NCBI GenBank assembly: GCA_016927515.1
Contig: JAFGMN010000015.1
Coordinates: forward strand, 1-40,101
DNA length: 40,101 nt
Reading direction: 5' to 3'
Origin: a candidate division CSSED10-310 bacterium
Lineage (GTDB): Bacteria > CSSED10-310
The notes below the pieces were generated by a model. The model was given only the letters and a program-made list of their open reading frames with translations. It was not told the DNA's origin and did no database searches. Position 1 is the stretch's first letter, and every line of letters starts with the position of its first letter. Positions 1 to 9,676 of the stretch are shown piece after piece. Position numbers and translations under genes: made by a program.

Positions 1-365
1 ACCGCTGACTGCGTCATGGTGACGATGCCCGATGATGATATCTCTACATTGTATGTCATGTCGTTCACATGGCCGGACATCCGTTCATCCATTGTCGGTG
101 CATGTTTCTGGACGGCAATTGTTCGAGATGGCGAGTTGGTGTGTGGTTTTGACTACGCCCCGTGGATGTATTCTCCTCTATAATGTGTCAGGGACGCACT
201 TGGGTCGGAGCGTTTTGCGGTTTTGCTGGAGAGGGTTGGGGAGTTAAGAGCGGGACGGGCGCGAAGGAATTGGCGGTGCCGGGTGGGGGGGTGTATCTGC
301 GGCAGGCGTGGGGAGGTAAGGCAATGGTTGTTGGAATGTATTGTGCGGTGTTTTGGGTGAAGAGG

Positions 366-2237
366 ATGCGATGGACGTGTGTGTCTTGGCTGGTGGGCAT
401 GATGGTTGCGTGTATTGGGGGGGGGATAAATCCGGTTGCCGCAGGGGGTGTTGTCGCTGATGAAGCGGGATTGTCGCATGCGAGTGAGGATGCGCCGGCG
501 GTGCGGTTTGCGATTTTGGGAGACCGGACAGGGCAGGCTGACGAGGGAGTATTTGCGGAGATTGTTGCTGAGATCGTGCGGATGGATCCGGATTGGGTGA
601 TCAATGTTGGAGATTTAATTGAGGGCCCCCAACCGGACGATGCCGCTGTGCATGCGGAATGGGATCGGGTAATGGCTTCTCTGGCCGCGGTGTCGTGTCC
701 AATCGTCTATGTTCCGGGGAATAATGATATTTTCAGTGAGGAGAGTCTGCGGATTTTCTCAGAGCGAACCGGTAGAAGGTCCGAGTATTCGTGTGATTGT
801 GCGGGTGTTCATGTCATTGTTTTGGACAACAGCCGGATGAATGGTTGGGACGCGTTTTCTTTCGAGCGGCGCGCGTGGTTGGAGTCGGATTTGCAGGCGG
901 CATCGGCTCGGGCTGTGCCGATCTGGGTATTCTATCATAAGCCGTTCTGGCTGGAGCATTTTGCGGCGGGGACGGAAGACCCTCTCCACGGGTTGTTTGT
1001 CCGGTATGGTGTGGACCGCGTTTTTTCGGGGCATTATCATCGGTATTTGGCGAAGGAAAAAGATGGGATACAATACACGATGATCGGGTCCTCGGGGGGA
1101 CGGTGCGGGGCCAATGCAACTCGGGGTGAGTTCTATCATTTCGGTTGGGTGACGGTGCGCGGGGGTTCGTCGCGGCTGGCGGTGGTTCAAGCGGGAGCGA
1201 CGAAGTCGGAATCGTGGTTGACGCTGGATCGGGTATTGGCTCAGGATGCGGTGGAATCGTGTTTATTTGATCTGCATCGACCGGAGATGGAATTCAAGCG
1301 ACCGATGGGAATCAAACTTGTCTTTTCTGATCGGTGCGGTGTCGTATCCGGCCGGTTTGTCTGGGAGTTGGCGGATACAGGATGGGTGATATCGCCATCA
1401 TCCGGTCGATTCGATGTGTCGCAAGGACCAGTGGAAGTCGATTTTTCGAGTCAGGTTCAGGGTTTGCGATACCCTCTTCCCGGGCTGAAGCTGGTAACGG
1501 AGTTGGATGGAAGGTCCTTTGAAATAAGGGACAGGTTGTCTCCGATCGTCTCGGTGCCTATGGGTCGTGTGTCGGATGATCATCGTGTGGATGGACGTTT
1601 GAACGAGAAATTTTGGGATTCGGATATGACGGCAGTTATTGACGATTTCGGTTCGGAAGACGGAGGAGTATGTCCGACCGAACCGGTGGAAATCCGGTTG
1701 GTATTTGGAAATAGTAAAGGGGACAGGTTAATTGGTGAACAGGAAAAATCGGGGGACAGGTTATGCATTGGTATCCGGGCGAAAACTCGGGAAGGCCTGA
1801 TGGATAAGGTGAATGAGAATGAAACCCCAGTTCAAGACAGGGATGGTCCGGTGTTTTTAGAGGACAGTGTATATTTATATTTTTGGACAGGTCCGGAGCT
1901 GTCGCGTTTGACTCAGATTGTTCTGAACCGGAAGGGTGCGCTTTTGGATCAGCAGGGACAGGTTAATCGTTCGGGAGCGCGTCCGGAGATGCAAAAAGAG
2001 TGGAATGGCGATATTCTATGGGCTGTTGATCGATCCGTTGACGGCTGGGTCGGGGAGTTGGCGATATCATGCCGTGATTTGGGAATTCAACTGGAAGACA
2101 CGTCAATCCGGTTGAATGTCATCCGGTATCAGGCGGACAGTCAGACGCTGTCGGTCTGGATAGCACCTCCTTCCTTCAATCCTGAGGATGCCGGCCGTTT
2201 GGTATTGATCGGTGATGGTGAGAAGGAACGACGGTAA
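366..2237 (+). CDS. Calcineurin-like metallophosphoesterase with signal peptide and C-terminal CBM9-like domain (ORF opens at 162; ATG at 366 is a plausible start)
   Basis: ORF 162..2237. GDRTG, NVGDLIE, PGNND and GHYH metallophosphoesterase motifs; C-terminal 'VDGRLNEKFWDSD...' resembles CBM9-like sugar-binding domains; hydrophobic leader after MRW. Confidence 0.8.
   Translation: MRWTCVSWLVGMMVACIGGGINPVAAGGVVADEAGLSHASEDAPAVRFAILGDRTGQADEGVFAEIVAEIVRMDPDWVINVGDLIEGPQPDDAAVHAEWDRVMASLAAVSCPIVYVPGNNDIFSEESLRIFSERTGRRSEYSCDCAGVHVIVLDNSRMNGWDAFSFERRAWLESDLQAASARAVPIWVFYHKPFWLEHFAAGTEDPLHGLFVRYGVDRVFSGHYHRYLAKEKDGIQYTMIGSSGGRCGANATRGEFYHFGWVTVRGGSSRLAVVQAGATKSESWLTLDRVLAQDAVESCLFDLHRPEMEFKRPMGIKLVFSDRCGVVSGRFVWELADTGWVISPSSGRFDVSQGPVEVDFSSQVQGLRYPLPGLKLVTELDGRSFEIRDRLSPIVSVPMGRVSDDHRVDGRLNEKFWDSDMTAVIDDFGSEDGGVCPTEPVEIRLVFGNSKGDRLIGEQEKSGDRLCIGIRAKTREGLMDKVNENETPVQDRDGPVFLEDSVYLYFWTGPELSRLTQIVLNRKGALLDQQGQVNRSGARPEMQKEWNGDILWAVDRSVDGWVGELAISCRDLGIQLEDTSIRLNVIRYQADSQTLSVWIAPPSFNPEDAGRLVLIGDGEKERR
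1528..1537 (+). repeat. GGGACAGGTT dispersed motif
   Basis: Exact 10-mer; codes R-D-R-L in the phosphoesterase. Confidence 0.9.
1720..1729 (+). repeat. GGGACAGGTT dispersed motif
   Basis: Exact 10-mer; codes G-D-R-L. Confidence 0.9.
1753..1762 (+). repeat. GGGACAGGTT dispersed motif
   Basis: Exact 10-mer; codes G-D-R-L, 33 bp from the previous copy. Confidence 0.9.
1955..1964 (+). repeat. GGGACAGGTT dispersed motif
   Basis: Exact 10-mer; codes G-Q-V. Confidence 0.9.
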
Positions 2238-2292
2238 TTGGCGGGCGATCGGTGCTTGCATGAGGGAAACGACTGACGAGGGGAGTATTGAC

Positions 2293-3477
2293 ATGACGGA
2301 CGCTATCTCGAAAAAAATCGCGGGTTACATGCAGAAGGGATCCTGGATTCGACGGATGTTTGAAGAGGGAGATGTGTTGAAGGCGAAGTTCGGCAAGGAC
2401 AACGTATTCGATTTCTCACTTGGAAATCCGATGGGAGAACCGCCGGCCGCATTTAAACAGGCGATCCGCGATGCACTCGATGATCCAGCACCGGGTCAGC
2501 ATGGGTACATGCCCAATGCGGGGTATCCACATGTGCGGAATAAACTAGCTGAAGTTTTGAGCCGGGATCATGGCGTTTCTCTGTCTGGAAAGGATCTCAT
2601 CATGACGGTGGGAGCTGCAGGGGCCATGAATGTTGCACTCAAGGCCATCCTGAATCCCGGCGATAAGGTGATGATATTTGCTCCCTATTTCGTGGAGTAT
2701 GTTTTTTATGCTGACAACGCGGGTGGTCAGGTTGTTGTGGTGGAAACGGATGCGGATTTCAACTTGAATCCAGCAGCGATCGAAGCGGCGATGGAGCCGT
2801 CCGTTCGGGCATTGATTATCAATACACCAAACAATCCCACCGGGCGCATTTATTCGATGGATGTGCTTCAGGATGTCGGAGCGATTGTCGATCGCAAATC
2901 GAAGGAATATGGACGCCCAATATATATCTTGTCCGATGAACCCTATAAACGCATCACCTATGGCATCGATCCGCCGAGCTTGTTCCACATTTCAACAAAC
3001 ACCCTGGTCTGCACATCATATTCAAAAGAACTGGTCATTCCCGGTGAACGGCTGGGATATGTTGCTGTTAACCCGGTGTGTGGCAATCGCGAAGAAATCA
3101 TCAATGCACTGACGTTTTGCAACCGGATACTGGGATTTGTCAATGCACCGGCATTAATGCAACGCGCCCTATATCGGGATCCTGATGACCGTGTAAGCAT
3201 TGAAGGCTACCGAACCAATCGACAGTTGCTTCTGGATGGACTCGGTTCCATGGGATATGAAATCGTTCCTCCGGAAGGCGCTTTCTATCTTTTTCCGAAA
3301 AGCCCTATTGAAGATGAAGTTGCATTTACGGAAGAACTGAAAAAAGAAAACATCCTGGTCGTTCCCGGCCGGGGATTTGGACGGGCAGGGTACTTTCGAA
3401 TTTCATATTGTGTCACTCAGGAATTGATTCAGCGATCCTTACCCGGGTTCAAACGCGCAATTGATCGCGTCAATTGA
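2293..3477 (+). CDS. PLP-dependent class I/II aminotransferase
   Basis: ORF 2212..3477 with internal ATG 2293. Motifs NTPNNPTGRIYS, SDEPYKRITY, SYSKELVIPGERLGY (PLP-Lys region). Confidence 0.85.
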   Translation: MTDAISKKIAGYMQKGSWIRRMFEEGDVLKAKFGKDNVFDFSLGNPMGEPPAAFKQAIRDALDDPAPGQHGYMPNAGYPHVRNKLAEVLSRDHGVSLSGKDLIMTVGAAGAMNVALKAILNPGDKVMIFAPYFVEYVFYADNAGGQVVVVETDADFNLNPAAIEAAMEPSVRALIINTPNNPTGRIYSMDVLQDVGAIVDRKSKEYGRPIYILSDEPYKRITYGIDPPSLFHISTNTLVCTSYSKELVIPGERLGYVAVNPVCGNREEIINALTFCNRILGFVNAPALMQRALYRDPDDRVSIEGYRTNRQLLLDGLGSMGYEIVPPEGAFYLFPKSPIEDEVAFTEELKKENILVVPGRGFGRAGYFRISYCVTQELIQRSLPGFKRAIDRVN

Positions 3478-3522
3478 TATCATCAACGATCCTGCCGACA
3501 AATCAGCGCTAGATCAAGTTAA

Positions 3523-4548
3523 TCAGAGAGCGCGACGGAGTTTTTCAGCTTCCTCCCGAGAAATTTTCCCGGTTTTCACCATGCGGTTGATAATGGAATC
3601 GGGTTTTTCGGATTCTGATAAATCGGCTGATTGGTATTGCTGATGTTGATGTTGTTGTTGTGGTGGTGGTGGTGCTGGCTCGTCTTCCGATTCCGTTGTT
3701 GATATTGTTACGGGACCGGACAGTGTTTTCACAAGCAGTGGGTGCTTCCCGGAGTTCAATGTGCCGCAGACTTTCTTTGAACTTCGCACGGTTTGTTTGA
3801 AAACGCTTGCAATTTTAATGACACCGTGCATGGTTTTAGCCGTAACCTCCACATCAGCCGTTTCCGGAAGGCGTATCCGGATGGGGCCATTTACGCTTTT
3901 TAGTTGGATAGGACCACACACATCGTCCAGGTAGCATTTGACGGGGCCATTGACACTCTTTAACTGGATTTCTTGAGGTGAGCTTTTCTCAAGGATTAAC
4001 GGCCCGTTGACTGTCTTTGCAAGAACCTGTCCCCTGGCCTGTGTCACGGTAATCGGTCCGTTGATTCCTTTCGCGCTAATGGTGGAGTGAATCTGGTTGA
4101 TCAAAATGACGCCATTGAGCTTCTTGACGGTCAAATCGATATTTCGAGGCATTCGGATAAAAATCGACGTGGTCACGCCAGGTTCGGATTGCTTTGAGGA
4201 TTCCGTGGCGACATTGATGATTTGACCGACATAATCAGGAATAAAGGTCTCGGCATCATCCTCATCCGAATCGTCGAAATGGAGCTTTAACGAAGCGATG
4301 ACATCGTTGACATGCTGGAGGTGTTTTCCGGGATGAATAGATCGGATAATCAACTGGTCCTTTTCCCGGTCAACAACCGGGACCATGGATTCATCCACCC
4401 GTGTCCCGTTCTCTCCCTTCACTTCTACCTGAAGGAGCAATTCGGATTCATCCCATCCTTCGACTTCAATGCGTCCGATAGGATTGATAACGATGACGGA
4501 TCGAACGCCATCCAGTGGAAGTCGCTTTTCTACGCGATATTCTGCCAT
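3523..4548 (-). CDS. DUF4097-like repetitive beta protein with C-terminal SHOCT-like tail and Pro/Gln/His linker
   Basis: Repeated 'KxVNGPIxIxL' beta-strand pattern; C-terminus 'IINRMVKTGKISREEAEKLRRAL'; linker PAPPPPQQQHQHQQYQ. Confidence 0.6.
   Translation of the reverse strand: MAEYRVEKRLPLDGVRSVIVINPIGRIEVEGWDESELLLQVEVKGENGTRVDESMVPVVDREKDQLIIRSIHPGKHLQHVNDVIASLKLHFDDSDEDDAETFIPDYVGQIINVATESSKQSEPGVTTSIFIRMPRNIDLTVKKLNGVILINQIHSTISAKGINGPITVTQARGQVLAKTVNGPLILEKSSPQEIQLKSVNGPVKCYLDDVCGPIQLKSVNGPIRIRLPETADVEVTAKTMHGVIKIASVFKQTVRSSKKVCGTLNSGKHPLLVKTLSGPVTISTTESEDEPAPPPPQQQHQHQQYQSADLSESEKPDSIINRMVKTGKISREEAEKLRRAL
4024..4033 (-). repeat. GGGACAGGTT dispersed motif
   Basis: AACCTGTCCC on +; codes G-Q-V in the DUF4097-like protein. 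Confidence 0.9.
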
Positions 4549-4560
4549 AGCACAATCTCC

Positions 4561-4941
4561 TCATTCACCACTCTCGAGTAAGGATAGAGCGGTATGATAA
4601 TCGATTTTACCCTTTTCAAGTCGATCTAAAATTTCCATTTTTTCCTCTGCATTCACAGAGGACTTGTCCGGCGCTGCATGAAGATGCAGAGCATCGATTG
4701 CTCCTTGCAGACATTTTCGAACCGTGGGGTAAGAGATGCCCAGTTCTTTTTCAACTAACTTGATGTTTCCGCGGTGAGCCAGAAAAACCAGGATAAAATG
4801 CTGTGTTTGGGCATCGAGCTGACAGAAACGACACGATGCGAATTGCCCCGATACCTCCGTTTGACAGTTCGGACACCGGTATTTCGCAATCATTAACTGA
4901 TGCCCACATGCGGGACAGCCTCCGGAAATTTGATACGCCAT
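4561..4941 (-). CDS. DUF2089-type zinc-ribbon/HTH protein
   Basis: CPACGHQL...CPNCQTEVSG...FCQLDAQTQHFILVFLAHRGNIKLVEKELGISYPTVRKCL; RBS-like AAAGGAGG on the minus strand upstream of the ATG at 4941. Confidence 0.7.
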   Translation of the reverse strand: MAYQISGGCPACGHQLMIAKYRCPNCQTEVSGQFASCRFCQLDAQTQHFILVFLAHRGNIKLVEKELGISYPTVRKCLQGAIDALHLHAAPDKSSVNAEEKMEILDRLEKGKIDYHTALSLLESGE

Positions 4942-5149
4942 ACACACCTCCTTTCTAACAACATTCATAAACATAATTCAACATATTAAGAAAGTCAACA
5001 TCTAAATTAATATTATCAATTTGTTTCATAAACCCTGGCATTCTCAAACTCCATCTAAAGGAGATCATGACGGAGGCATAGTCGGAATCGTGCGCATTGA
5101 TCACTCTGGTCGAGAGACGTTCTCGGGTGATCCAGGAGTTGAAATTAAC

Positions 5150-5159
5150 AACCTGTCCC
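5150..5159 (-). repeat. GGGACAGGTT dispersed motif
   Basis: AACCTGTCCC on +; just upstream of the likely radical SAM start (N-L-S if translated). Confidence 0.9.
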
Positions 5160-5182
5160 CTTACATTACCGGTACTTTTGTG

Positions 5183-6202
5183 ATGGGAGGCGGTGTGAAT
5201 CGGATTGAAAAAATCAAGAGGTTAGCGAGTGTTTTTTGGCATTATAAAACGCGTTCGACGGTGTTACCATATATGCCCATTCGGCTGTGGGTCGAAACAA
5301 CGAACCGGTGTAATCTTGCGTGCACCATGTGTCCTAACGCCTTTGATTCAGTATCGGTCCGAGGTTTGATGGACCTGGGTTTATTCGAATCCATCGTTGA
5401 TCAGATTGAAGGCCGCGCGAACGATATTAATTTATCGCACCGGGGGGAGCCGTTGTTTCATCCTGGGTTAGCGGACATGGTCCGGATGGCGTCTCGGCGG
5501 CGGCTGGCCACGCGGATTCATACGAATGCCACGATGCTTGATCGGGAACGGGGAGAGCAGTTGCTGGATGCTCGGCCGGATTTGGTATCTTTTAGTTTTG
5601 ATGGATATGACAAGGAGACATATGAGCGAGTTCGAATCGGAGGGATTTTCGAGGAAACGCTTGAAAACATCCGGGTATTTTTGGAGGTGAAGCGACGGAA
5701 GGGGCTAAGTAAACCGTATACGATCATGCAAATCATTGAACCGAGGGATGCTGATGAGAGTTACCGAAGGAACCTGTCCCTTTTTGGTCAAAGAATGCGA
5801 TCGGAGGGTCTGGACAAGTTTTACGTTAAAAAACCTCATAATTGGGCGGGAAACGCACCGGGTACAACCCATCATACACCGGGATATCTCGTCTGCACGT
5901 TTTTATATTACTCCATGACCATTCTTTGGAACGGTCTGGTTTGTCCCTGTCCTCAAGATTGGTATGGATCGATGATTCTCGGGGATCTCAACGAGGATCG
6001 AATTGAAGACGTTTGGAATGGGGCCCCCATTCGGGGTCTGCGGCGGCGTGCGATAGACCGGGATTTGGATGACCTTCTGTGCAGCAATTGCGACAGGGTT
6101 TTTCGGAACACATTTTGGGGAGTGCCGACAGAGAACATTAAGGCATTCTTCGGCGAAACCCTGGCGGGTTATGACAATCTCAGGAGATTTATCCGGAAAT
6201 AG
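5183..6202 (+). CDS. Radical SAM / SPASM-domain protein (ORF opens at 5021; likely start ATG 5183 or a nearby GTG)
   Basis: ETTNRCNLACTMCPN (CxxxCxxC cluster) plus C-terminal cysteines VCPCPQDW...LCSNCDR. Confidence 0.8.
   Translation: MGGGVNRIEKIKRLASVFWHYKTRSTVLPYMPIRLWVETTNRCNLACTMCPNAFDSVSVRGLMDLGLFESIVDQIEGRANDINLSHRGEPLFHPGLADMVRMASRRRLATRIHTNATMLDRERGEQLLDARPDLVSFSFDGYDKETYERVRIGGIFEETLENIRVFLEVKRRKGLSKPYTIMQIIEPRDADESYRRNLSLFGQRMRSEGLDKFYVKKPHNWAGNAPGTTHHTPGYLVCTFLYYSMTILWNGLVCPCPQDWYGSMILGDLNEDRIEDVWNGAPIRGLRRRAIDRDLDDLLCSNCDRVFRNTFWGVPTENIKAFFGETLAGYDNLRRFIRK
5771..5780 (-). repeat. GGGACAGGTT dispersed motif
   Basis: AACCTGTCCC on +; codes N-L-S in the radical SAM protein. Confidence 0.9.
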
Positions 6203-6220
6203 GTGCTGAAAGGAATCGGT

Positions 6221-6544
6221 TTAACCGAGTATTTTTTGCAACTCGGCTTCGAATCCTTCCGGACCTTTTGTTTTTAGAAGCTGACGAAGACGATCCACTT
6301 GTTTGCTGTCCGAAGGTAGAAAAACACGGGCAGCTTGTACGGCTTGCTCGTGCAACGCGTCATTGACCACTTCCGGAAGCGCCAAGTTTTCGTACTCTTC
6401 TAAACGAGCCTTGGTCACCATCAGGAATTGAAAATTCGCATCGACGCACAAATACTGATCCCCTTTATCAATCAGGGGCAAAACGGTGAAACGAGTGGTC
6501 AACGCAACTTCTTTTGTTTTTGCTTTAAATTGATCTTTTGCCAT
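6221..6544 (-). CDS. Small conserved-looking hypothetical protein
   Basis: 107-aa product MAKDQFKAKTKEV...; good start context; divergent from the next gene. Confidence 0.5.
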   Translation of the reverse strand: MAKDQFKAKTKEVALTTRFTVLPLIDKGDQYLCVDANFQFLMVTKARLEEYENLALPEVVNDALHEQAVQAARVFLPSDSKQVDRLRQLLKTKGPEGFEAELQKILG

Positions 6545-6675
6545 TAGGCTACTCCTTTTCTTGATCGCTGCCAGCAGCGATGATCGCAACAGAAAGCGGA
6601 CTGATTTTAATGACTGCTCCTGGGTGGGTCAACCCTAATCTTCCATTTTTTCCTGACATCCGGCATAATCTCACC

Positions 6676-7539
6676 ATGAAAAAAAGGCACGTTCAAATAT
6701 TGGTTATTGCTGCAATGCGAGAAGAAATACAGGATTTCATTTCCGGATGTTCAACCACCCGTCCCCTTTTCGGATGCTCAACTGATTCACAAACCTATCC
6801 CACTGAAAGGAGTCCCACCGAGACAGAAAATTTCCCTTACTGGGAGACAGCCCGATTTGGGAATCGGGTCGGCTTTCTTGTATGTGGAGTGGGCCGAAAG
6901 CGTGCCCGACGGACAACCATGGCAGCACTTGCATGGATTGAACCACGGGAGGTGATTGTTCCGGGTTACTCTGGATCAATGAATCCGGACGTTCATCCCG
7001 GTGATATCATTCTTGTTCAGCGTGTCTATCATCATGCGTATTCTCCTGAGACGGTTCGCTATGTGAATTCAGACTTGGTGGCCGGCATCACGCATGCTTG
7101 GGAAAAGGCGGGTTTACCGGTGCGTATGGGGGCTGCTGTTTGCGTGGATCAAATGCTGGATTCAAACGCGACAAAACAGGCGATCAGGTACCGCTTGGTC
7201 GAGCACGGTGAGAAGCAAGTAAACTGTGTAGATATGGAAAGTTATTATGTCCTGGAAGTGCTTGAAGAGTTTGGAATTCCAACGGGGATTGTCCGCGTTA
7301 TCACAGATTATGCAGACGAAACCATCGGTCTGGATTTTTCGCGGATTCCCCGAGGAAAATGGCGGCAACGCAGGTATTTTTTTACTCATCCCAAACAGTG
7401 GATGGTGTTTCGAGAGCTTGTCCGTACTTGCAACATGGCCCGGGTTCACTTGACACAGTATTTGGACTGTTATTTAAGCGCTCGAATAAAAATTAACGAA
7501 GTCCAGACGCCAGCGCCACCTACTTTTTCCGATATATAG
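6676..7539 (+). CDS. Nucleoside phosphorylase / MTA-SAH nucleosidase-like protein
   Basis: VIAAMREEIQDF, 'VNCVDMESYYVLEVLEEFGIPTGIVRVITDYADE' typical of the PNP_UDP superfamily. Confidence 0.75.
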   Translation: MKKRHVQILVIAAMREEIQDFISGCSTTRPLFGCSTDSQTYPTERSPTETENFPYWETARFGNRVGFLVCGVGRKRARRTTMAALAWIEPREVIVPGYSGSMNPDVHPGDIILVQRVYHHAYSPETVRYVNSDLVAGITHAWEKAGLPVRMGAAVCVDQMLDSNATKQAIRYRLVEHGEKQVNCVDMESYYVLEVLEEFGIPTGIVRVITDYADETIGLDFSRIPRGKWRQRRYFFTHPKQWMVFRELVRTCNMARVHLTQYLDCYLSARIKINEVQTPAPPTFSDI

Positions 7540-9463
7540 TCAGCACTTGACCAACATGAAGCGTATCACGCTCGGTTAAGCCATTGGCAAATAGAATGTC
7601 GTCAGCTTGCATTCCGTAAAAGCCGGCAATCGCTATGGCGGTTTCACCTGTTGTCACACGATGTTTAATGATTTCTACACGATGCGCAGGGCATATAACC
7701 AATCGTTGTCCAGGGTAAATAATTCCCCGCTTTAAATTGTTGATTTTCATGATATCACGGGCGGTTACCCCGAACATCGCTCCGATTCCTGCCAGATAGT
7801 TACCTTTTTGAACAACGTAGACGAGGGAGTCTGTGCAAATGGTGGAGTTTTCCGGACCGGCTGATGCGGAGGCGGTTGTTGTATGGGGTTGGAGGTAGAT
7901 TCTCTGACCGGGTTTGATCTTGTAGGGGGGGGGAATATTGTTCCAATCAGCCAGACGTTTGTAAGGAATTCGGTGGCGTTTTCCAATCGAATACAGGCTT
8001 TCACCGGATCGAACCACATGATAATCGCCACTGAAGGTTGGTTCAGGCGCTTTTTCCATCTGCTCCAGGGCATTCAGAACTGCATCCAGCGAACCATGAG
8101 GGATATATAAATGCGTGTTGTATACCGGCGTCCAAGAACCTCCGCTGGGAAGATCGGGATTCAGTTCCCGGAGTATTTTTAGATCGATACCAGCTGCCTG
8201 GGCAACCGAGCTGAGACGAACCCTTTGTGGGCAGACGACGATATCGTAATTGCTAGTGATTTCTTGCCGGGACATCACATTCAAACCAAAGCGCTTTGGG
8301 TTTTCACATACAATTGCGGCAGCTATAATACGCGGTATGTACTCCTGAGTTTCCTGACGAAGGCAATCGCGGATTTGCCAGAAAGACCTGTCTTCAAAGG
8401 GGTTGTCGAGATCGCGTAAACATCTCTGTACCCGTCCCTCCCCGGCATTGTATGATGCCATTGCCAGGAGGAAAGACTGGGAGCCGAAAATTGAGATCAG
8501 ATCCAGCAGGTATTCTCGCGCGGCAATCGTTGATTTTATAGGATCCAGCCGCTCATCAACTCCAGTTCCGATTTTCAAACCATAATTCCGACCGGTGCTC
8601 CGGATAAACTGCCAGATGCCACGAGCCTGGGATCGGCTTGTTGCCTGGTACATATAACCACTCTCAATGAATGCTAAATAGGATAATTCCGATGGTAACC
8701 GTTTTTCAGACATAATTGTGTCTACGGTGTCTCTGTATTTCATCATTCTGTAGTAACTGCGTTCGAACCATTCCCTTTTTGTTGTTAAAAAATAATTTAT
8801 GAAATCAGTTACTTCAGAAGTAAACACATCCAATTCATCTTCTCGCGATGAATTCTCCCCTAACAGTTCCATGAGTCGCACAATTTCCATTTCAATGAAA
8901 GCTCGGTCCGCAGGTTTGAACGCGTCTCCGGCATCAGGGATGTTTTCGGAAGGAACAGGATCATCGGGTTTCATCGCTAGGATGCTTTCATATGCCTTTT
9001 GAAGATCGACCGATGCGCATTCTGAAGGGAGATAGGGTTGAAAAAAACCGATTGACTGCATGTAATCCGGCAGGTCTGCAAGTTGAAGGTTAAGAACGGC
9101 TGCATCCAAATTCGACTGGGCACCTTCCAGGTTGCCTTCCTTGTATTGCAGTGCACCTGTGCAGGCTAGTTCACGCGCCTCTTCAACCAGCATACGAGTG
9201 GACAGGCTTCCAACCAGGGTATCTACTGAGCGATTTTCGAGATTTTCGCCAGTATTTGTTTCGGAAGCCTCTTCATCGTCGGTGGTAAAATCGGGGCTAT
9301 AGGATGACGATACCGGATCGAGTGAAGAATCTGGATGGATTACAGGAGTGCTTTTTTGTGCACCAGGATTTAATGTAGCGCATCCGGAGGGGAAGAGCAG
9401 GAGTGCGGTCAGGCAGAGAAACCCTCCCCAAACAGTTACAGCATTACTGCGGATCAACACCAT
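7520..9463 (-). CDS. MltD-like lytic transglycosylase lipoprotein with LysM repeats
   Basis: Signal/lipobox-like LLLFPSGCATLNPG; SLT region 'LSYLAFIESGYMYQATSRSQARGIWQFI...LAMASYNAGEGRVQ'; C-terminal LysM repeats (YHVVRSGESLYSIGKRHRIP). Confidence 0.88.
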   Translation of the reverse strand: MVLIRSNAVTVWGGFLCLTALLLFPSGCATLNPGAQKSTPVIHPDSSLDPVSSSYSPDFTTDDEEASETNTGENLENRSVDTLVGSLSTRMLVEEARELACTGALQYKEGNLEGAQSNLDAAVLNLQLADLPDYMQSIGFFQPYLPSECASVDLQKAYESILAMKPDDPVPSENIPDAGDAFKPADRAFIEMEIVRLMELLGENSSREDELDVFTSEVTDFINYFLTTKREWFERSYYRMMKYRDTVDTIMSEKRLPSELSYLAFIESGYMYQATSRSQARGIWQFIRSTGRNYGLKIGTGVDERLDPIKSTIAAREYLLDLISIFGSQSFLLAMASYNAGEGRVQRCLRDLDNPFEDRSFWQIRDCLRQETQEYIPRIIAAAIVCENPKRFGLNVMSRQEITSNYDIVVCPQRVRLSSVAQAAGIDLKILRELNPDLPSGGSWTPVYNTHLYIPHGSLDAVLNALEQMEKAPEPTFSGDYHVVRSGESLYSIGKRHRIPYKRLADWNNIPPPYKIKPGQRIYLQPHTTTASASAGPENSTICTDSLVYVVQKGNYLAGIGAMFGVTARDIMKINNLKRGIIYPGQRLVICPAHRVEIIKHRVTTGETAIAIAGFYGMQADDILFANGLTERDTLHVGQVLTIYRKK

Positions 9464-9619
9464 GGACGCCTCCTTCTTAGAGTGATAAAAAGGCTTCCCA
9501 AAGGGAGCACTCGAACATCTTATCAGGCACAATGAAAAAAACGAACCTCGAATTGGCATGAAAACTGAAAATAGGGACATGAAAAAAAAAGACTGAAAAA
9601 CGGGGACGTGAAAAAAGGG

Positions 9620-9629
9620 GGGACAGGTT
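9620..9629 (+). repeat. GGGACAGGTT dispersed motif
   Basis: Exact 10-mer; intergenic. Confidence 0.9.
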
Positions 9630-9676
9630 CGATTTCAGGTTAATAAAATTTGGGGTCGAAAGTGTGAGGTAATTCA

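Noticed and set aside
153-604. Minus-strand ORFs 153..479 and 188..604
   Set aside because: Antisense to the well-supported phosphoesterase gene and rich in Pro/His/Arg, typical of shadow ORFs; no domain signal.
1885-1895. Near-match GGACAGGTCC in the phosphoesterase gene
   Set aside because: Lacks the third G and the TT end; not counted as a motif copy.
5021-5182. N-terminal extension of the radical SAM ORF
   Set aside because: Sequence not family-like and contains a motif copy; the start at about 5183 is more plausible.
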